Assembly (NCBI GenBank): GCA_035048495.1
Contig: CM068553.1
Location: 17,671,190 to 17,735,189, forward strand
DNA from: Euptelea pleiosperma
Taxonomy: Eukaryota; Streptophyta; Magnoliopsida; Ranunculales; Eupteleaceae
Direction: 5' to 3'
Length of the DNA stretch: 64,000 nt
The translations under genes and the position numbers were made by a program. Shown here one piece after another: positions 10,114 to 22,212 of the stretch. Positions within the stretch are counted from its first letter, which is position 1. Each line of letters starts with the position of its first letter. The notes beneath the pieces are model-generated. The model had not been told where the DNA came from, did no database searches, and saw only the letters and a list, made by a program, of their open reading frames with translations.

Positions 10114-12076
10114 TGATCCACTCAGTCTCTTGTGCTCCAACTTGGTTGGGGTTGCTTGTCACCCCCGTTGTGTCTGGCTGAAGATGTAAAACTTAGTGCT
10201 TTCGGAAAGACAATTATGATATTCCTAGAGTCTCATGAGTCGCATGCATTGTCTTTATCACTACTATAATTTTCTGCCCATGCAGGTACCATCACTCTCG
10301 CACTACTCTGGTACTTTCCACTGTTGATATCCGGCAGAATTAGTAACACCCTTCCTTCACACTCGCATCATTAACTTATCATTTTCATTATGTGTTCTAG
10401 TCATGAGCACCGAGGACGGTACAATATTTTGGTTGGGATGGGTACTTGACCAAAAACTCATGTGACTTTCAAAAAGAAAAACATGAGAAAAATTGGATAA
10501 AAAAATACATTTTGTGATGATTTTTGGACTATTTTCAAGGTGTCTTTTGTTAATTTTAGCAGTGTTTTCAAAAATCGTTACAATGATGAGTCAAAGCTCT
10601 TCGCAAAGTCTATTTATTGAAAAGGATGTCTACTTTGAGAAAATCACTTATTAGCTCTTAGTTCGATTTGGAAGAATACTACAGTGGAGTTAAACTCTTG
10701 GAAAACTCAGATTCAGCAAGAATTTTTCAAATCAACATCAGAATTATCTGTAGTTTAGACGATCTAGAGATCCAAGAAGAACAACTGTGGAGATCTTACC
10801 CAGTAAGAGTTTGAGCCCCTCTTCACTTCTGAGGGATATAAATAACTCAGAGTCACAAGATGACTCACCTTTCTTTTCAGTCCTCAACTATTCCCTTGTA
10901 AGATCTTATTAATCCTTGCTTTGGTCATAGAACTTGGATCGACGTCAAAGATGGATCATTACAAAAAGAACTTTCTCTCTATCCATTCGAGACATCACAG
11001 ATGAAAGTGTAAAACCTAAAAAATGATATAGGCCATCTTTTTACCCCCGTCAGACATTTTTGGCTTACCTAACATCTACATCATTAGAAACCCTCTTGAG
11101 CCTTATGATGAAAACCTTTTCTTGATAACCCATCAACCAAATCCAATCTCCAAAATGAACACAACTCAAACACCTACTTCTGAGAGGGATAAAAGAATTT
11201 CTGGTATGATCACACCATGAAGAGAAAGCAAGAAAAGAAAAGAAAAGAAAAACAAGTGGATAAAGTAAAAAGGAAATATGAAAAGAAAAGAAAGAAGGAA
11301 ATAAAAGAGAAACAGAAAAAGAAAGTTAGTAGAACAAAAGTCAAAAAGATGAACAAGTGAAAAAAGTAGAAGAAAAATCAAGGAATTGGTGTCACCACCC
11401 TCGGGAAATGCTGCAAAGAACAGTGAGATACCCTCTCAGAACTGTCGAATCCCTAAAGACCCTCATCTTTCGACCCTTTTTCTAAGCCTCTATACAACCC
11501 AGGGCAAGCCCTATTTGATTCTAGGTTATCACCATCACAGAATGTGGAGAATGGAGAAGAGAGAAACTAGAGTTTGATCCAACAATCCTGAGTAATATGA
11601 CATTCCAATCATGAGATCTTTTGAATCTTCTGTGTCCTCAGTTCTAAATGATATATGTGAGATATTGCTAGTTTCAGACATCTATCTCCTCACATATAAC
11701 TTGAGAGAAAATAATAAAACAATTTATGTGTGATTCACTTCTAAGTGGTATACAAGTGAGAATTGAGGTCAAGGCATATAATCTTGTAGGTGATCAGAGA
11801 ATCTGATTGCCAGATAGGGATGATGTTGAGCACACACACACGCTGAGTCAGAGTAATCTTTGGTTCAAATGTCCACTAGTAGATGTGCTACATTTTACTG
11901 ACTAAGTTCTAATTTCTGAATGATCACGTGCACCCTTGAAATGAACTGACAAAATGGAGCTTTTTTTTCTGAATAATGAGAGCAAGTTTTCAGTATATAC
12001 AAGGCCCTTCCGAGCTCATGTATTTTGCACTAATTGCCTAATTGCCAAGGATTAGCAATATGCTGGTTGGGGGTTA
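10114..12076 (+). other. 3' internal region of the Athila-like element
   Basis: No convincing coding sequence is seen. The stretch holds purine-rich tracts (for example an AAAAGAAAAGAAAAG tract at 11225-11300) and a GGTTGGGGG purine tract at 12065-12073, just before the inferred LTR start. Athila elements usually have a long, poorly coding 3' region here, so this fits the family. Any env-like frame has decayed past recognition. Confidence 0.55.
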
Positions 12077-14600
12077 TGATATTCGCTCAAAAGTATTTAT
12101 TTTAAGCAATTATCCTTCTAGCGTTATCACACTCTCCTACGTAAAATTATCATAATTATCAACTTTTCTACGTAAGAGTTTCTCTCATTACGTAGAACAC
12201 ACTTTTCTTGCTAAAATGGTATATTCGCATGCATTCATACGCATTTATTTGACCCACATGCGAAGTCATTCTCATTATGCGATTTTTCTATTGCAAGAGC
12301 ACTAATCGGGCAATTTTGATGGAATGCGGGCCCATAATCAACTTCCAGAACCTAGGATCAAAGCTCAATAGCCCACAGGCTGAGGATGAGAAGATATAGG
12401 CCAAAGACGGGAAGAGCCAGAGAGTCGAAAGAATCGATGGACGACCAAGAGAGAAGGAGAAACAAGCCCTCAAAGAAGAGACTAAGGAGATTAAAGCTTA
12501 TAAACCAATACAAGGCGAGTGCTTGCTCAGTTGGTGAAGCATGCAAAAGACCAAGTCAAAGATCAGGGTTCAACACCCTCTGCTAGTATTTTCTCTTTAT
12601 TTTTGTAATAATTTCTCTCTCCTCTCTCTAAATCCTCATTATCTCTCTACTCTCAATATCAACCACCCGACCCTATCTCCTTCCAAAATCACTCGATCCT
12701 ACAGCTTAACTTGGCCGATCTCCACTGTCCGATGATCCGTCCGATCATCATCATCCATTCTACCATCCGATCATCAGCATATCTTCAGATCTTTCCTCCG
12801 ATCACCCATCGGCGATCTTGGAATCCAGTGTCCCTCATCATTCCATGTCCAATCATACGAGCCATGGACAAGCTAGAGAGGGGTCCATTAGCAATGACCC
12901 ACGGCCTAGTCATAGGGTGGATCCCACATCCTTTATTAGAAAGTATCCCTCGGTTTCACCAAAAAGGGAACTTTCCTCTCCATGTCTTGAAAATTAAAAC
13001 ATAATATTTTTATTTAGAAACCATCTTTTCTCTCACAAAGATTTTTTGGAGATATTTTAAAAATAGGAAACTCTTTCTACAAAATAATGTTTTAAAGAAA
13101 ATGAATTTTTTGAACATGGAAAGAAAAGTTTGCCAAAAACTAAAATTTTGTTCTTGAGAAAAGATTTTTTTTAAATAGAGGGATTCTCCATTAATAAAGG
13201 GATGTGGGTCCACCTAAAAGAATAGAGGACCGTTGGGCTCATAGGATTGACAAGAGTTCCCATTTTTAAAGAGATAATCAAAGGGGATACTCTCAAAAAG
13301 GAGAAACCGAACCTAGAGTTTCCAAATAGGGAGGAAACCTTAAACATATCCCCTTCTCTCCCCATTCTCTCCACCACATTTTTTGAAGGAGGATAAAAGC
13401 CCCAAGCCGTTATAGCCTTCCGCCCCATATTTTTTGCTTCCAACGATCCACTCTCCTTGCTCTCTAATCTCCTTTCAACATCTATGCCAAAAAACCCCAG
13501 CTGCCCTCCAAAAACACCTATCATAGAATCCTGCTGGTCGCCCCCCTCCATTGAAGACCGCCTCTTCCACATCTTCATCTCCAGTCGTGATCTCCATTAA
13601 GGAGACCACCGTGCGTTGTTGCCCTTTTCCCCTCTCTGCCTCATAAAGAAAAAAAAAAACAAAAGAAGAAAGAAAGGGAGAAGAAAGAAAGAAAAAGAGA
13701 GAGAAGACACCTCCTATCTGTTGGTGTGCACGCCCAGCTCGCCCCCCTCATCTCCTTCACCACTGCTGCTGCCACCCTCCAAGCTGCCATCACTCCTCCC
13801 CACGACCTTCTCCTTCCATCTCTCTATTCTTTTAAGCAACCGCCCCACACAAAGAAGAAAAGGAACCAAAAAAAAAAAAAGAGAGAGAGAAGAAGAAGAC
13901 AAGATCCAAACCGTTGCTGCCTTCCTGCCTTCCTCCATCTCCATCACGCCTGCAACTCCAAGCCGTTACCACTGTCACCTTCCTCTCCAAGCCGTTGGAC
14001 TTCTCCCAAAGCAACACCGTGATCTCCACGATCTGCAACTCCAAGTTGCAGATCTGAACGTCTCTTTAGTGTGCTGTCCACGGTTTGCACCCCTCCATTC
14101 ACCACCAGCAAAGCTTCTAGCAGGTAGCAGTTGTTCCTTCATTCCATCCACCATCTCGCAGTGCATCGGCCAACCACTAGTCCGCCCTTTGCTCATTTCT
14201 CTCTCATCTAAATGGCTACACATTTTCATAAAGACATCTCTTCCAATTCTCCTAAAAACGTCAACCCACATATCTCTTAAAATCTCTTTTCTCTCTCCTC
14301 AAAACGTCTCTTCTTGTTCTCCAATAATAACGTCTCAACGTCTTTTCTTCTTCTTTGTTAGAAACGTCTCTTCTTATTCTCCATTAAATAAATGGCCGTC
14401 AAATGGGTCAGTTGGGTCTTTCCCAAAATCTGATATCAAGGTTCCGAATTTTATTGAGCTGCAATGGAGATAACACCAGTCACCACCGCTACGCCATCAA
14501 CTGCGGACAATGCCACCTATGATTTGAGGGTTTCTTTTGGTTGGTGGATAATAAGGAAGTCTGCGCACGCAGTGTGTACATTCTCATTATCCTTAGGAAA
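12077..14600 (+). repeat. Probable 3' LTR of the Athila-like element (right end uncertain)
   Basis: The LTR is taken to start at TGATATTCGCTCAAAAG, directly after a G-rich polypurine tract. Its right end was not located and the coordinate given is approximate. The region includes a tRNA-like stretch (12515-12587), a CT-rich part with long purine runs at 13648-13690 and 13856-13900, and open frames of up to 285 codons. The frames are Ser/Pro/Lys-rich and low in complexity, with no recognisable domain, so they are not called as genes. Confidence 0.4.
12515..12587 (+). other. tRNA-like sequence (box A and box B)
   Basis: GCTTGCTCAGTTGGTGAAGC resembles an RNA polymerase III box A, and GGGTTCAACACCC about 27 bases later matches box B. 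The acceptor arm does not pair cleanly, so this is not a working tRNA gene. It may be the head of a SINE inserted in the LTR, or a chance part of it. The box A stretch is close to that of the SINE at 4200-4332. Confidence 0.4.
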
Positions 14601-16162
14601 TTTGATGCTTTATTAGCCTGTATTTTCTATTCATATTTTTGTAAGTAAATTTATGTTTAAGTCTTCTTTTTTGCCTGAACTTCTTAAGCATCAATTTCTT
14701 TTTATACCATGTTATCGTTTTCTTCTTCAACCTTTTCTTGCCATTAATTAACAATTATAAAATCACTGTCTTTTTTCTCTTATGCAACATCAATAACTTT
14801 ATTTTCCTTTTCTCAACTTGTAGCATACAAACGAGTATTATTTCGTAGGAGTGGAATTATCAACTGATCTTTCATGTCTATTGCTTTGTGTTATTTCTTC
14901 TTTTCAAGTTTTTACTTTTGTGCTTGGTAGTTGATATCTGTATGGTTAGGTAGCACTCCTATGAAGATGGAGGATTTTTCTTTCATTCTTTCGTTTTTTC
15001 CCTTTATTTTCTTGAACCTGAGTCCGTCATAGATCTGGATTCACTTGAATATTACACATGCTTCTCTTTGGTTAATTAATTATATAAAGATATCTACCAA
15101 TCGCTGTTCCACACCTTCAACTCCATTCATTACTTTCTAGTTGTTACCAATTAGTTGCAAAAAACTTTTTGTTGATCACCAAGGACCCTTCAAGAGACGG
15201 CCTTCAGTGAAATCTATTTACATTGAAATCATGAATATTGTGGTTGCTACTTTTTATTTTTCAAAAACAAGGATATTAAAAGAAACTAAAGTCTATACGG
15301 GTTGAGTTCTTTGATAGTGACCAATCTCCTTTTTACAGATATAATAAAATAACCAATTATTATGAAATCAATCTTGCTGTCGTAAGTCATTGTGTCTCCC
15401 AAATACCCAACCCAGATCACAAATTCACAAACCCATATAGAAGTTTTAGTTTTTTTATTGGCTCCAAAGCTCGAACACATTATTGGGTATCCAAAATAAC
15501 TAGCTCAAATAAAATGACCAATTATTATGAAATTAGTATTGCTGTCGTAAGTCATTGTGTCTCCCAAATATCCAACCCATATCACAAATTCACAAACCCA
15601 TATAGAAGTTTTAGTTTTCTTATTGGCTTCAAAGCTTGAACACATTATGAGGTACGTATCCTAAATAACTAGCTCAAATCATGAATTTGCAAACCTATAT
15701 GGTAATTTGAGTTTTTTTTTTTTTTTTATAAGTACAATTCACCATTTGCGAAAGAACATATAGAGATATATAAGTGATGATCATGGAAGCACGTAATAAA
15801 ATTGAGAAGAGGAGATTAGATGTGTTTGGTATACCATTGTCGTTCTCTCGAGACCTTTAAAGCTAATGCTAGCTATATATATGGTGGATTTAAGAAATCG
15901 CATAGAGAGAAGATAAATTTCATACATTATGAGATATCAGTGAAGGGAATGAGATATCCATTTAGTGAACATGGTATTGATTCAACCAGTTTAGTAAAAA
16001 TGGTATTGGTTCAACTAGTTTAATAAAAATGATACTGGTTTAACCTGTTTAGTGAAAATGGTATTCGTTCAACCAATTCAACCAGACTTGTTTCATTTTT
16101 CACCTTCTTCCTTCCTCAAAAAGAGATTGCTTATGGACAATGGAGAATAGAATTATGGAAAA
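14601..16162. other. Non-coding stretch with a 165-bp tandem repeat
   Basis: Unit one (15346-15510) and unit two (15511-15679) are clearly alike: both contain ACCAATTATTATGAAAT, GTCGTAAGTCATTGTGTCTC and ATATAGAAGTTTTAGTTTT. A third, weaker piece follows to about 15715 and runs into a T tract. A short triplicated phrase around GGTATTGATTCAACC occurs at 15973-16075. No gene was recognised in this stretch. Confidence 0.6.
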
Positions 16163-17726
16163 TGAAACAACTAGTCCGTTCTCTTTTACTCAAGAATACC
16201 TAGAAGGAGGGGTATTTATAGGTATTCAAAAATTAATCTAACCTAACACAAGTTTACTGGTTAAGATAAGGTGATAAACTCGCATGCCTTAGTTGATTGA
16301 TAAAGGATTATCTTAACCGACTCAAATCAAATATACCTCCATGGTATATTATTTTTTCATCATTTTGATTTAATCAATAAAATTAGCGGAACAACAATCA
16401 AACATCCACAAAATAAAAAAGTTTTTACATGGAAACCTTAGCCAAGGAAAACCACGGGACCACATCTAGACGAAAAGTATTACTAACTGGAAAGTTAAAC
16501 GAAATAGAAGTTACCTACGCAACACCGTTGTAAATGTAGCTTTCAACCTTAGCCAAGGCCCACTATCGATACGTCCATGTCCTCTGAATCAATGCAACGA
16601 TTCCACGCGCGCCCTCTTAATCAAGAAGCCTTATCCGCTTGTTCAATTTGGTACTCCCAAAACCTACATTCGATCAGTACTTCCGAACTTAATTCTCAAC
16701 ACTCTAGTCCCTACTGAAGGTGAAGGATTCAGTACACACTGAACCCCCAAGTCACTCAAATAGTGTTGAGACGCACTGGTACTCTCAAACTTGCTAAGTT
16801 TAAGATTATAAGTAGAAAATCCAAGCTGAGTAGGGATCAAGCACTAAGCTATGATCAAAGAGAAGAGAAAAACTCTCAAAAAATAATAATAAAGCTTTGA
16901 ACTTTTCTCCTTCAAATGGATAACTCTTGATAAATAAAACTCTCTCTTCTGTGTGTCAATGTGTATTTTGTAAGTCCAGATAAGAGTTATATTTATAGAG
17001 ATTCGTAGCCCTGAGTCATAAGAGAAGTGGGGAATGTGGAATCTAGAATTTTGAATCTAAAAAGACTTATTCACGCACAGTCCAATCGATTGTACTGTTG
17101 GTCCAATCGATTGGGCTAGTACGGATGGATTTTTACTTCGTAAATCCGATCAATTGTACGAAGGGTCCAATCGATCGAACTCTTTAAAGTTTCTGTTCCG
17201 TAGTGTTTAATTGATTGATGTCCAATCAATTGATTAGGAAGATCCAATTGATTGGACTCAGAACTGAGTTCTGTCCGTAGAGTCCAATCGATTGATTAGG
17301 AAAATCCAATCGATCAGACTTGGAATAGGTTTTGTTCTGTAGGATCCAATCGATTGATCAGGAATATCCAATGGATTGGACATACCCTCATAGTCAAACT
17401 CTTAACTAGACTTGGGTCTGTCCTCTGACTAAGTTTGGCGGCCATTATATTTTGTTCATTTAAAACCTATTCCTATGGTTATTAAGTCAATTACCTTTCT
17501 ATGCGAGTGAGCACGATCTTTAACGAACAAATTGGTAGTTACTCAGATGACTCCTGTCGTCAACTGTCTGATTCTTGCTGTCTTTGTCTTTTAGTCTTCA
17601 CGTAGTCGACAAAGTATGCGTACCATGACATCTCAACGCTACACGGGTGCTCGTACGAATGGTTACAAGAATGTTTCGTGTCACATGGAATCTTTGCCAA
17701 ACTAGAATATGAAATTATTCTTTACA
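16163..17726 (-). mobile_element. SIRE-like Ty1/copia LTR, minus orientation (3' LTR)
   Basis: This stretch matches, in reverse, the LTRs at 40718-42178 and 56818-58453. It reads TG...CA on the minus strand and is followed (to the right) by ATCTCCCCCTTT, the reverse of a polypurine tract, so it is the 3' LTR of a minus-strand element. A TATA box (TATTTATA on plus, 16990-16997) lies about 80 bp from a cluster of 11 motifs related to CCAATCGATTGG at 17080-17385. No primer-binding site is present at its outer side, and no partner LTR was found. Confidence 0.8.
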
Positions 17727-18155
17727 ATCTCCCCCTTTGACAATTCCGTGACAAAAACATTAATCATATAAAGGGTAAACAAAAAATAAAATTGCAATCC
17801 CACCCCCTTATATGATTCACTCACTATCTCACAATCTCTATGAGATAACGGACATATAATAGAAAAGAATCTTTGATCTGTTCCCTACATATTCTGCCAA
17901 CAAGACATACCATGTAATATCATAGACAGAAATAGATAAAACAATTAAAATTGCAATGAGTTAACTATACACATCACAAGGTAGAGAAATTAGAAAAATA
18001 ATGCAATAATTTTTTTCCTCTTAAATTTCTCTCCTTATCTCATGCATCTACTTATTTACCTCTATGATTTTTCTCTCCCCCTTTTTTGTCATAGAATGAC
18101 AAAGGTACAGAAATATAAGTAGATAAACAGCATGCAGTGGATATTATCATGAAAA
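17727..18155 (-). mobile_element. 3' internal fragment of the SIRE-like element
   Basis: This continues the minus-strand element inward from its 3' LTR. It matches in reverse the stretch at about 40300-40717, including the GGGGGAGAGAAAA purine tract (seen here as the CTCTCCCCCTTTTTT stretch near 18072) and the phrase for GATAATATCCAC(T)GCATGC. It stops at about 18155, where a foldback MITE begins, so the rest of the element has been lost. Confidence 0.65.
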
Positions 18156-18570
18156 ACAGATCCAAAATGACAGATAAAATGATATAGACACAATATAAAA
18201 TGACAGATAAAATGGCATGGACACAATATAAGTCACGTGGCACACTGTTACAGGACTCTGACCGTATGGATGTTTGTCATATCCCGTGGTGGACCTACAA
18301 ACCAAAAATCAGCCTGATTAGTAATTTATAGGCTTTGGATTGGACTTATTTTCATGGGCTGATCTCAACTGTGGGAATTTGAGAAGTATTTAAGGTACAA
18401 AGATGCAACGCTTATAAATTACTAATCAGGCTGATTTTTGGTTTGTAGGTCCACCATGGGATAGGACAAACATCTGTACGGTCAAAGTCCTATAACAGTG
18501 TGCCACCTGGCTTATATTGTGTCCCTATCATTTTACCTATCATTTTAGATCTGTCAACAGAGCCCGACCC
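18156..18570. mobile_element. Foldback MITE related to the 3511-3884 element
   Basis: The right arm ends in GACAGATCTAAAATG-type sequence and GCCCGACCC, like the element at 3511. The left arm has lost the GGGTCGGG tip and carries a short duplicated GACAGATAAAATG phrase. The centre has the AACCAAAAATCAGCCTGATT arms. No intact target duplication is visible, in keeping with an eroded left end. Confidence 0.6.
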
Positions 18571-18599
18571 TTTTTTTTCCTCTGCATTTATTTGAAACA

Positions 18600-18798
18600 T
18601 TGCAGGTTTCGACTTTCGAGAAGTTTCTAGGGTTTCATTTCCGAAGGCGGTGGTCTCGCATTGCTATTATTCCTCCTCGGTTGCTTGCTTGAAGACTCAT
18701 TGATTTTTGTTTTTGCAAAACAGTGAAGATCCGAACTATTCTTGCCGCAGAGATTTTTTTAGGTTTTATTGAGGCGGCTTTATTGAATTTTCGTCATG
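18600..18798 (+). pseudogene. Possible orphan gene start: 5' UTR with telo box and ATG followed by intron donor
   Basis: A leader-like stretch carries TCTAGGGTTT (18626-18635), the reverse of the plant telo box AAACCCTAGA that is common in promoters and leaders of ribosomal-protein and translation genes. It ends in GTC ATG (18796-18798) directly followed by GTGAGT, a consensus intron donor. Plant ribosomal-protein genes often have a first exon ending right after the ATG. No downstream exon was recognised on the plus strand up to 22200, so this is either a detached 5' piece of such a gene or a chance match. Confidence 0.35.
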
Positions 18799-21700
18799 GT
18801 GAGTCGTGTTCTGCCAATTTCATCTTTTTTTGCTATTGAGATTTGGTGACTTTGTTCGTTAAAATCGTATGTAGATCGTTGCAAAATATTTTTTTTTCCC
18901 TTGAAAATCTGTTAGGGTTAAAGATTTTGTGGGTAAATTGCCCCATTTTGTTTGTGTTTCTTAGGTTCCTTATTTATTGAGAGATGGGTTGAGCTGTGAA
19001 TCAGTTTGAGAAGTAGAGATTCATTTTTATAGCAGAGATTGTTTTTAAGTAGCTTAAGAGGTTGTTTTAGTTGTTTCATTTGGTTTCTTTTCTTTAATAA
19101 TTTTTATAGATTCTCTTTTTTTGGTTTGTTGGTTGTAGAATGGATCTAATTTTGTTGGGTCTATTTGAGACGCAATTTTAAAACAAAAAAAAAAAAATTA
19201 TGCAAAAAATCTCTTTATAATATCAATAAACCGAGAACACCAACGCCCAATTTAAAAAAAAAAACCTTTTTTTTTTTTGGTATGTAGAAACATTTTTAAG
19301 ACCACGGAGACCTATTTATATGGATACATCACATCCCGTTATAAAACAGGGACCTAGAAGGTACCAGCATGAATCCGAGCTGTACATCTGGGGTGTTTGT
19401 GGCTTGTTAGCGCCAAACGTTCAGCATAGATTCCCTTGACCATCAAGCGCATGGAAAATTAGGCGGTGGAGTGTTTTGGACCAAAATTTTGAATTGTTTG
19501 TTTAGGTGGAAGTTTTTGGAACCAATGAAAATAAACATACATCTATGGTGGTTAATCTGATAACATTCAAAAAATTCACAATATCATTTTAAGTTCAACA
19601 ACAATGTAGGTTAACCGACTGATATTTCAATTAAAAGACAGATCTTCTCTACACATTTATCTCACTTCTAGGATTTTTTTTCTAAGTTACGGTCGAACAA
19701 TTAACAAAATTAAGTCAAAAAAGAAGTTTAGCTATCACTAATTTCAGAAGAAAGCTAACAAACTTTTTGGTTTCCTAATTGGCACTTCAAGTGATAGCAT
19801 TATTTTCCAAGATAACAATTGGTCCAATGTACTGTCCAAATGCTCCAATTGCTAGTTGGGCAAGTTCAGTTTGCTAAATAGCAATTTGGCCCACATTTTG
19901 GGCACGTCAAAATAGACTCTAACATATTATAGCGAGGACGAGATGCTACTATAGTAAAGAACTCCAAGTTGCCGCATGTGAAGCAGCTAAAGTCAAAACC
20001 TACACCGACTCCGAGTACACTACAGTGTCTTATCTCAGTTTTTGTTTTATTTCTTTTTATATTACTTTTTGCATTCAGCAAAATATAGTTCTGATCTTTT
20101 GGATGAGTAGAAAGAAAGATTTGGAATGGGTTGATTTTTTGTTGGGGTGATCTTTATGGTGAGGAGATCATCCGCACCAAAAATCATCCATTGATTCATC
20201 TTCTATTTGGGTACGCCAAAATGGGTGTCAAAAGCGGGCGTCCCCGAGCTCGACTCATTAAAAATACGTAGAGGGTGCTTAACTCATGGAGCTGTGTAAA
20301 ATCCGTGTAATGTCTAAACCCTTTGTTGCACATGCTCATATCCAAACCATTGAATTGTTGCCTCTTACATTGCACGTGGCTAAAGATCACACCATTTGAT
20401 GGCTACTACTGTCTGATTAATCTCTTGCTATGCTATTGCTAATGAAGTCATTTCTAACCTTAAACATTTTTTTTTTCAGAAAACAGACTACCCATGCATA
20501 GCATAGGCACAAACACTAGAGCTCAACACTTCTTTTAGAGCTCCCATTGGAGGAATTTTACCTACATCCTCACAAGTGAGTGGCCCATCTTGCTTCTTGA
20601 TATGATCATATTTATGTAAATCTATTTTATTTGTTTTGAGTTCCCTAGTTCATGTTTCATATGAACTGTTTTGCCCCCCCCCCTCTTCTGCTTGATATAA
20701 ATCTATTGACGATTTGCTCATTCTATGATTGTCTGAGTTTGTTAATAAAGTACGATTTCAGTACTATTTGTTATGTTTTCAGCTCTCCAATTCAGACTTG
20801 ATTTGAAAATGTTGCGCTTGATTACTTTAGTTTGTTTGTTTTCAGTTCTAAAATTTGTGTGGGTTTGTCTGTTTATTTCCTCATTTAATCGTGTACAATG
20901 TTGAATTCGTTCCATGGAATAGATAGGAGGCTTGTGATGTGTACTTCAATGGGGTATTGACGATTTGTTTCCTTCTATGATTGTCTTAATTTGTGAATAA
21001 ATTAAAATTTCAGTATGTGGGGTTGGTTAAAGAATTCGTACAGAAAATATTAATCCAACTCTTTCTGTGATCAAGTCCCATCAGTAATTTACTCTCGGCC
21101 CTCTTATAAAATTCATTAATGTACATATCCTCAGTCCAACTCTAACTCTCCACGTGCAACGCACGTGTGCACCTACTAGCTCTACTAAGGGCGCGTTTGA
21201 TTGTATAGAAAATTTTCCCGAGAAAATACATCTGGGAAATACCTTAAATGGCTGATTGATTGCAACTGAGAACGCATATTTCAATCATCTGAGAAAATAA
21301 AGGCGTATTTTCAGGTAGAAATGAAATTCTCACCTGATGAGAAATAAATTCAGGGCTTAGTAGGGCAAATTATTCAAATTTAAATGGCTTGGTAGGGAAA
21401 ATTATACAGATTTAAAATGGCTATCTAACAAGGGACGGTTGTGTTTTACCAAGGAAAATGCAATTTTCCCACTTGGCAATCAAACACGCCCAAAGGAAAA
21501 TTATAGCATCATCCCGAGTCATAGTTTGCAATTCAGTGTATGACAAAAAAAACAAGGTACCAAATTAAAAAAAAATTGTTAGAAACTTTGGCAAAAATAA
21601 ATTAAAAAAATAAAACAAAACAAAACAAAAAGCAAGATATTGACAATTTTTGTCTTATAAAATGATTTTCATGTTCAAAACTGAATAATCCGGAAATAAT

Positions 21701-22212
21701 TCAGAGAAGTCCGTGAATTATTCAAGAATAATTTTTCAAACCTTCAAAAAGGATATTGTTCAGATCCTTTTTTAAAATAACTCGTACACAAATAATTTGA
21801 GAATTTACTAATTATGATCCTGACAATGATACTGTCGTACAGTACGCCATTCCTACGTTCTAATAACCATACTGTCCTGAGAAAATTGTTGAAGCAGCGG
21901 GACGGCGGCGATCATGCTCTCAATGAACAGAAATATGTTTCCTTGAGTGTAATCATGCAGATTCTGAATTGATACTTGACAAGCAAATTTCATTTCAGCC
22001 TCAGACAGCACAAACTACAAATTGTTAACAGAAAAATGCATACTAACACTAGAGAAGAAGATAATAGAAAGAGAATATAAGTGCAAGAAAGACTTGCATT
22101 TGTTTTCAGTTTTCAGTTTTAACTTCGTCCTTCGTCCTACTACCTGGATGAACGCTTTGTTTATCAGGTTTGTAACACTTCCAGGCCTCTAATATTTCCA
22201 GGTTTGTAACAC
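18799..22212. other. Intergenic stretch, no coding seen
   Basis: The stretch is AT-rich with T and A runs (for example 19183-19275) and no exon that I can support. It includes a foldback element at 21189-21491, listed separately. The last part (about 21890-22212) would be the 3' untranslated region and downstream flank of the minus-strand quinone oxidoreductase gene. A 20-bp near-perfect repeat, CAGGTTTGTAACACTTMCAG, occurs at 22165-22184 and 22199-22218, the second copy overlapping the stop codon. Confidence 0.5.
21189..21491. mobile_element. Foldback MITE, hAT-like, with GGGCGCGTTTGATTG ends
   Basis: The ends GGGCGCGTTTGATTG and CAATCAAACACGCCC are inverted copies, with further pairing of AAATTTTCCC with its inverse in the arms. 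Such 'gggcgtgtttggat' ends are typical of small non-autonomous hAT elements in plants. No transposase frame is present. Target duplications are not clear. Confidence 0.65.

Larger units (their letters stand above)
7042..14600 (+). mobile_element. Athila-like Ty3/gypsy element, 5'-truncated and decayed
   Basis: Gag, a fused protease/RNase H remnant, integrase, a long 3' untranslated stretch and a probable 3' LTR follow each other in the order expected for a plant Athila-type element. The 5' LTR and the start of gag are missing: the gag frame is open from the first base after the duplication boundary at 7041. The right limit is uncertain because the LTR end was not found. Several in-frame stops and one frameshift show that it is inactive. 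Confidence 0.8.

Noticed and set aside
13616..14473. A 285-codon plus-strand open frame
   Set aside because: It is low-complexity (Lys/Arg and Ser/Pro/Leu runs) in a CT- and GA-rich stretch of a probable LTR, overlaps open frames on the other strand, and shows no domain.
17080..17385. Regularly recurring palindromes, looking at first like a CRISPR-type array
   Set aside because: The spacers vary in length and are themselves repeated LTR sequence. The genome is a plant, and the same array recurs in other LTR copies.
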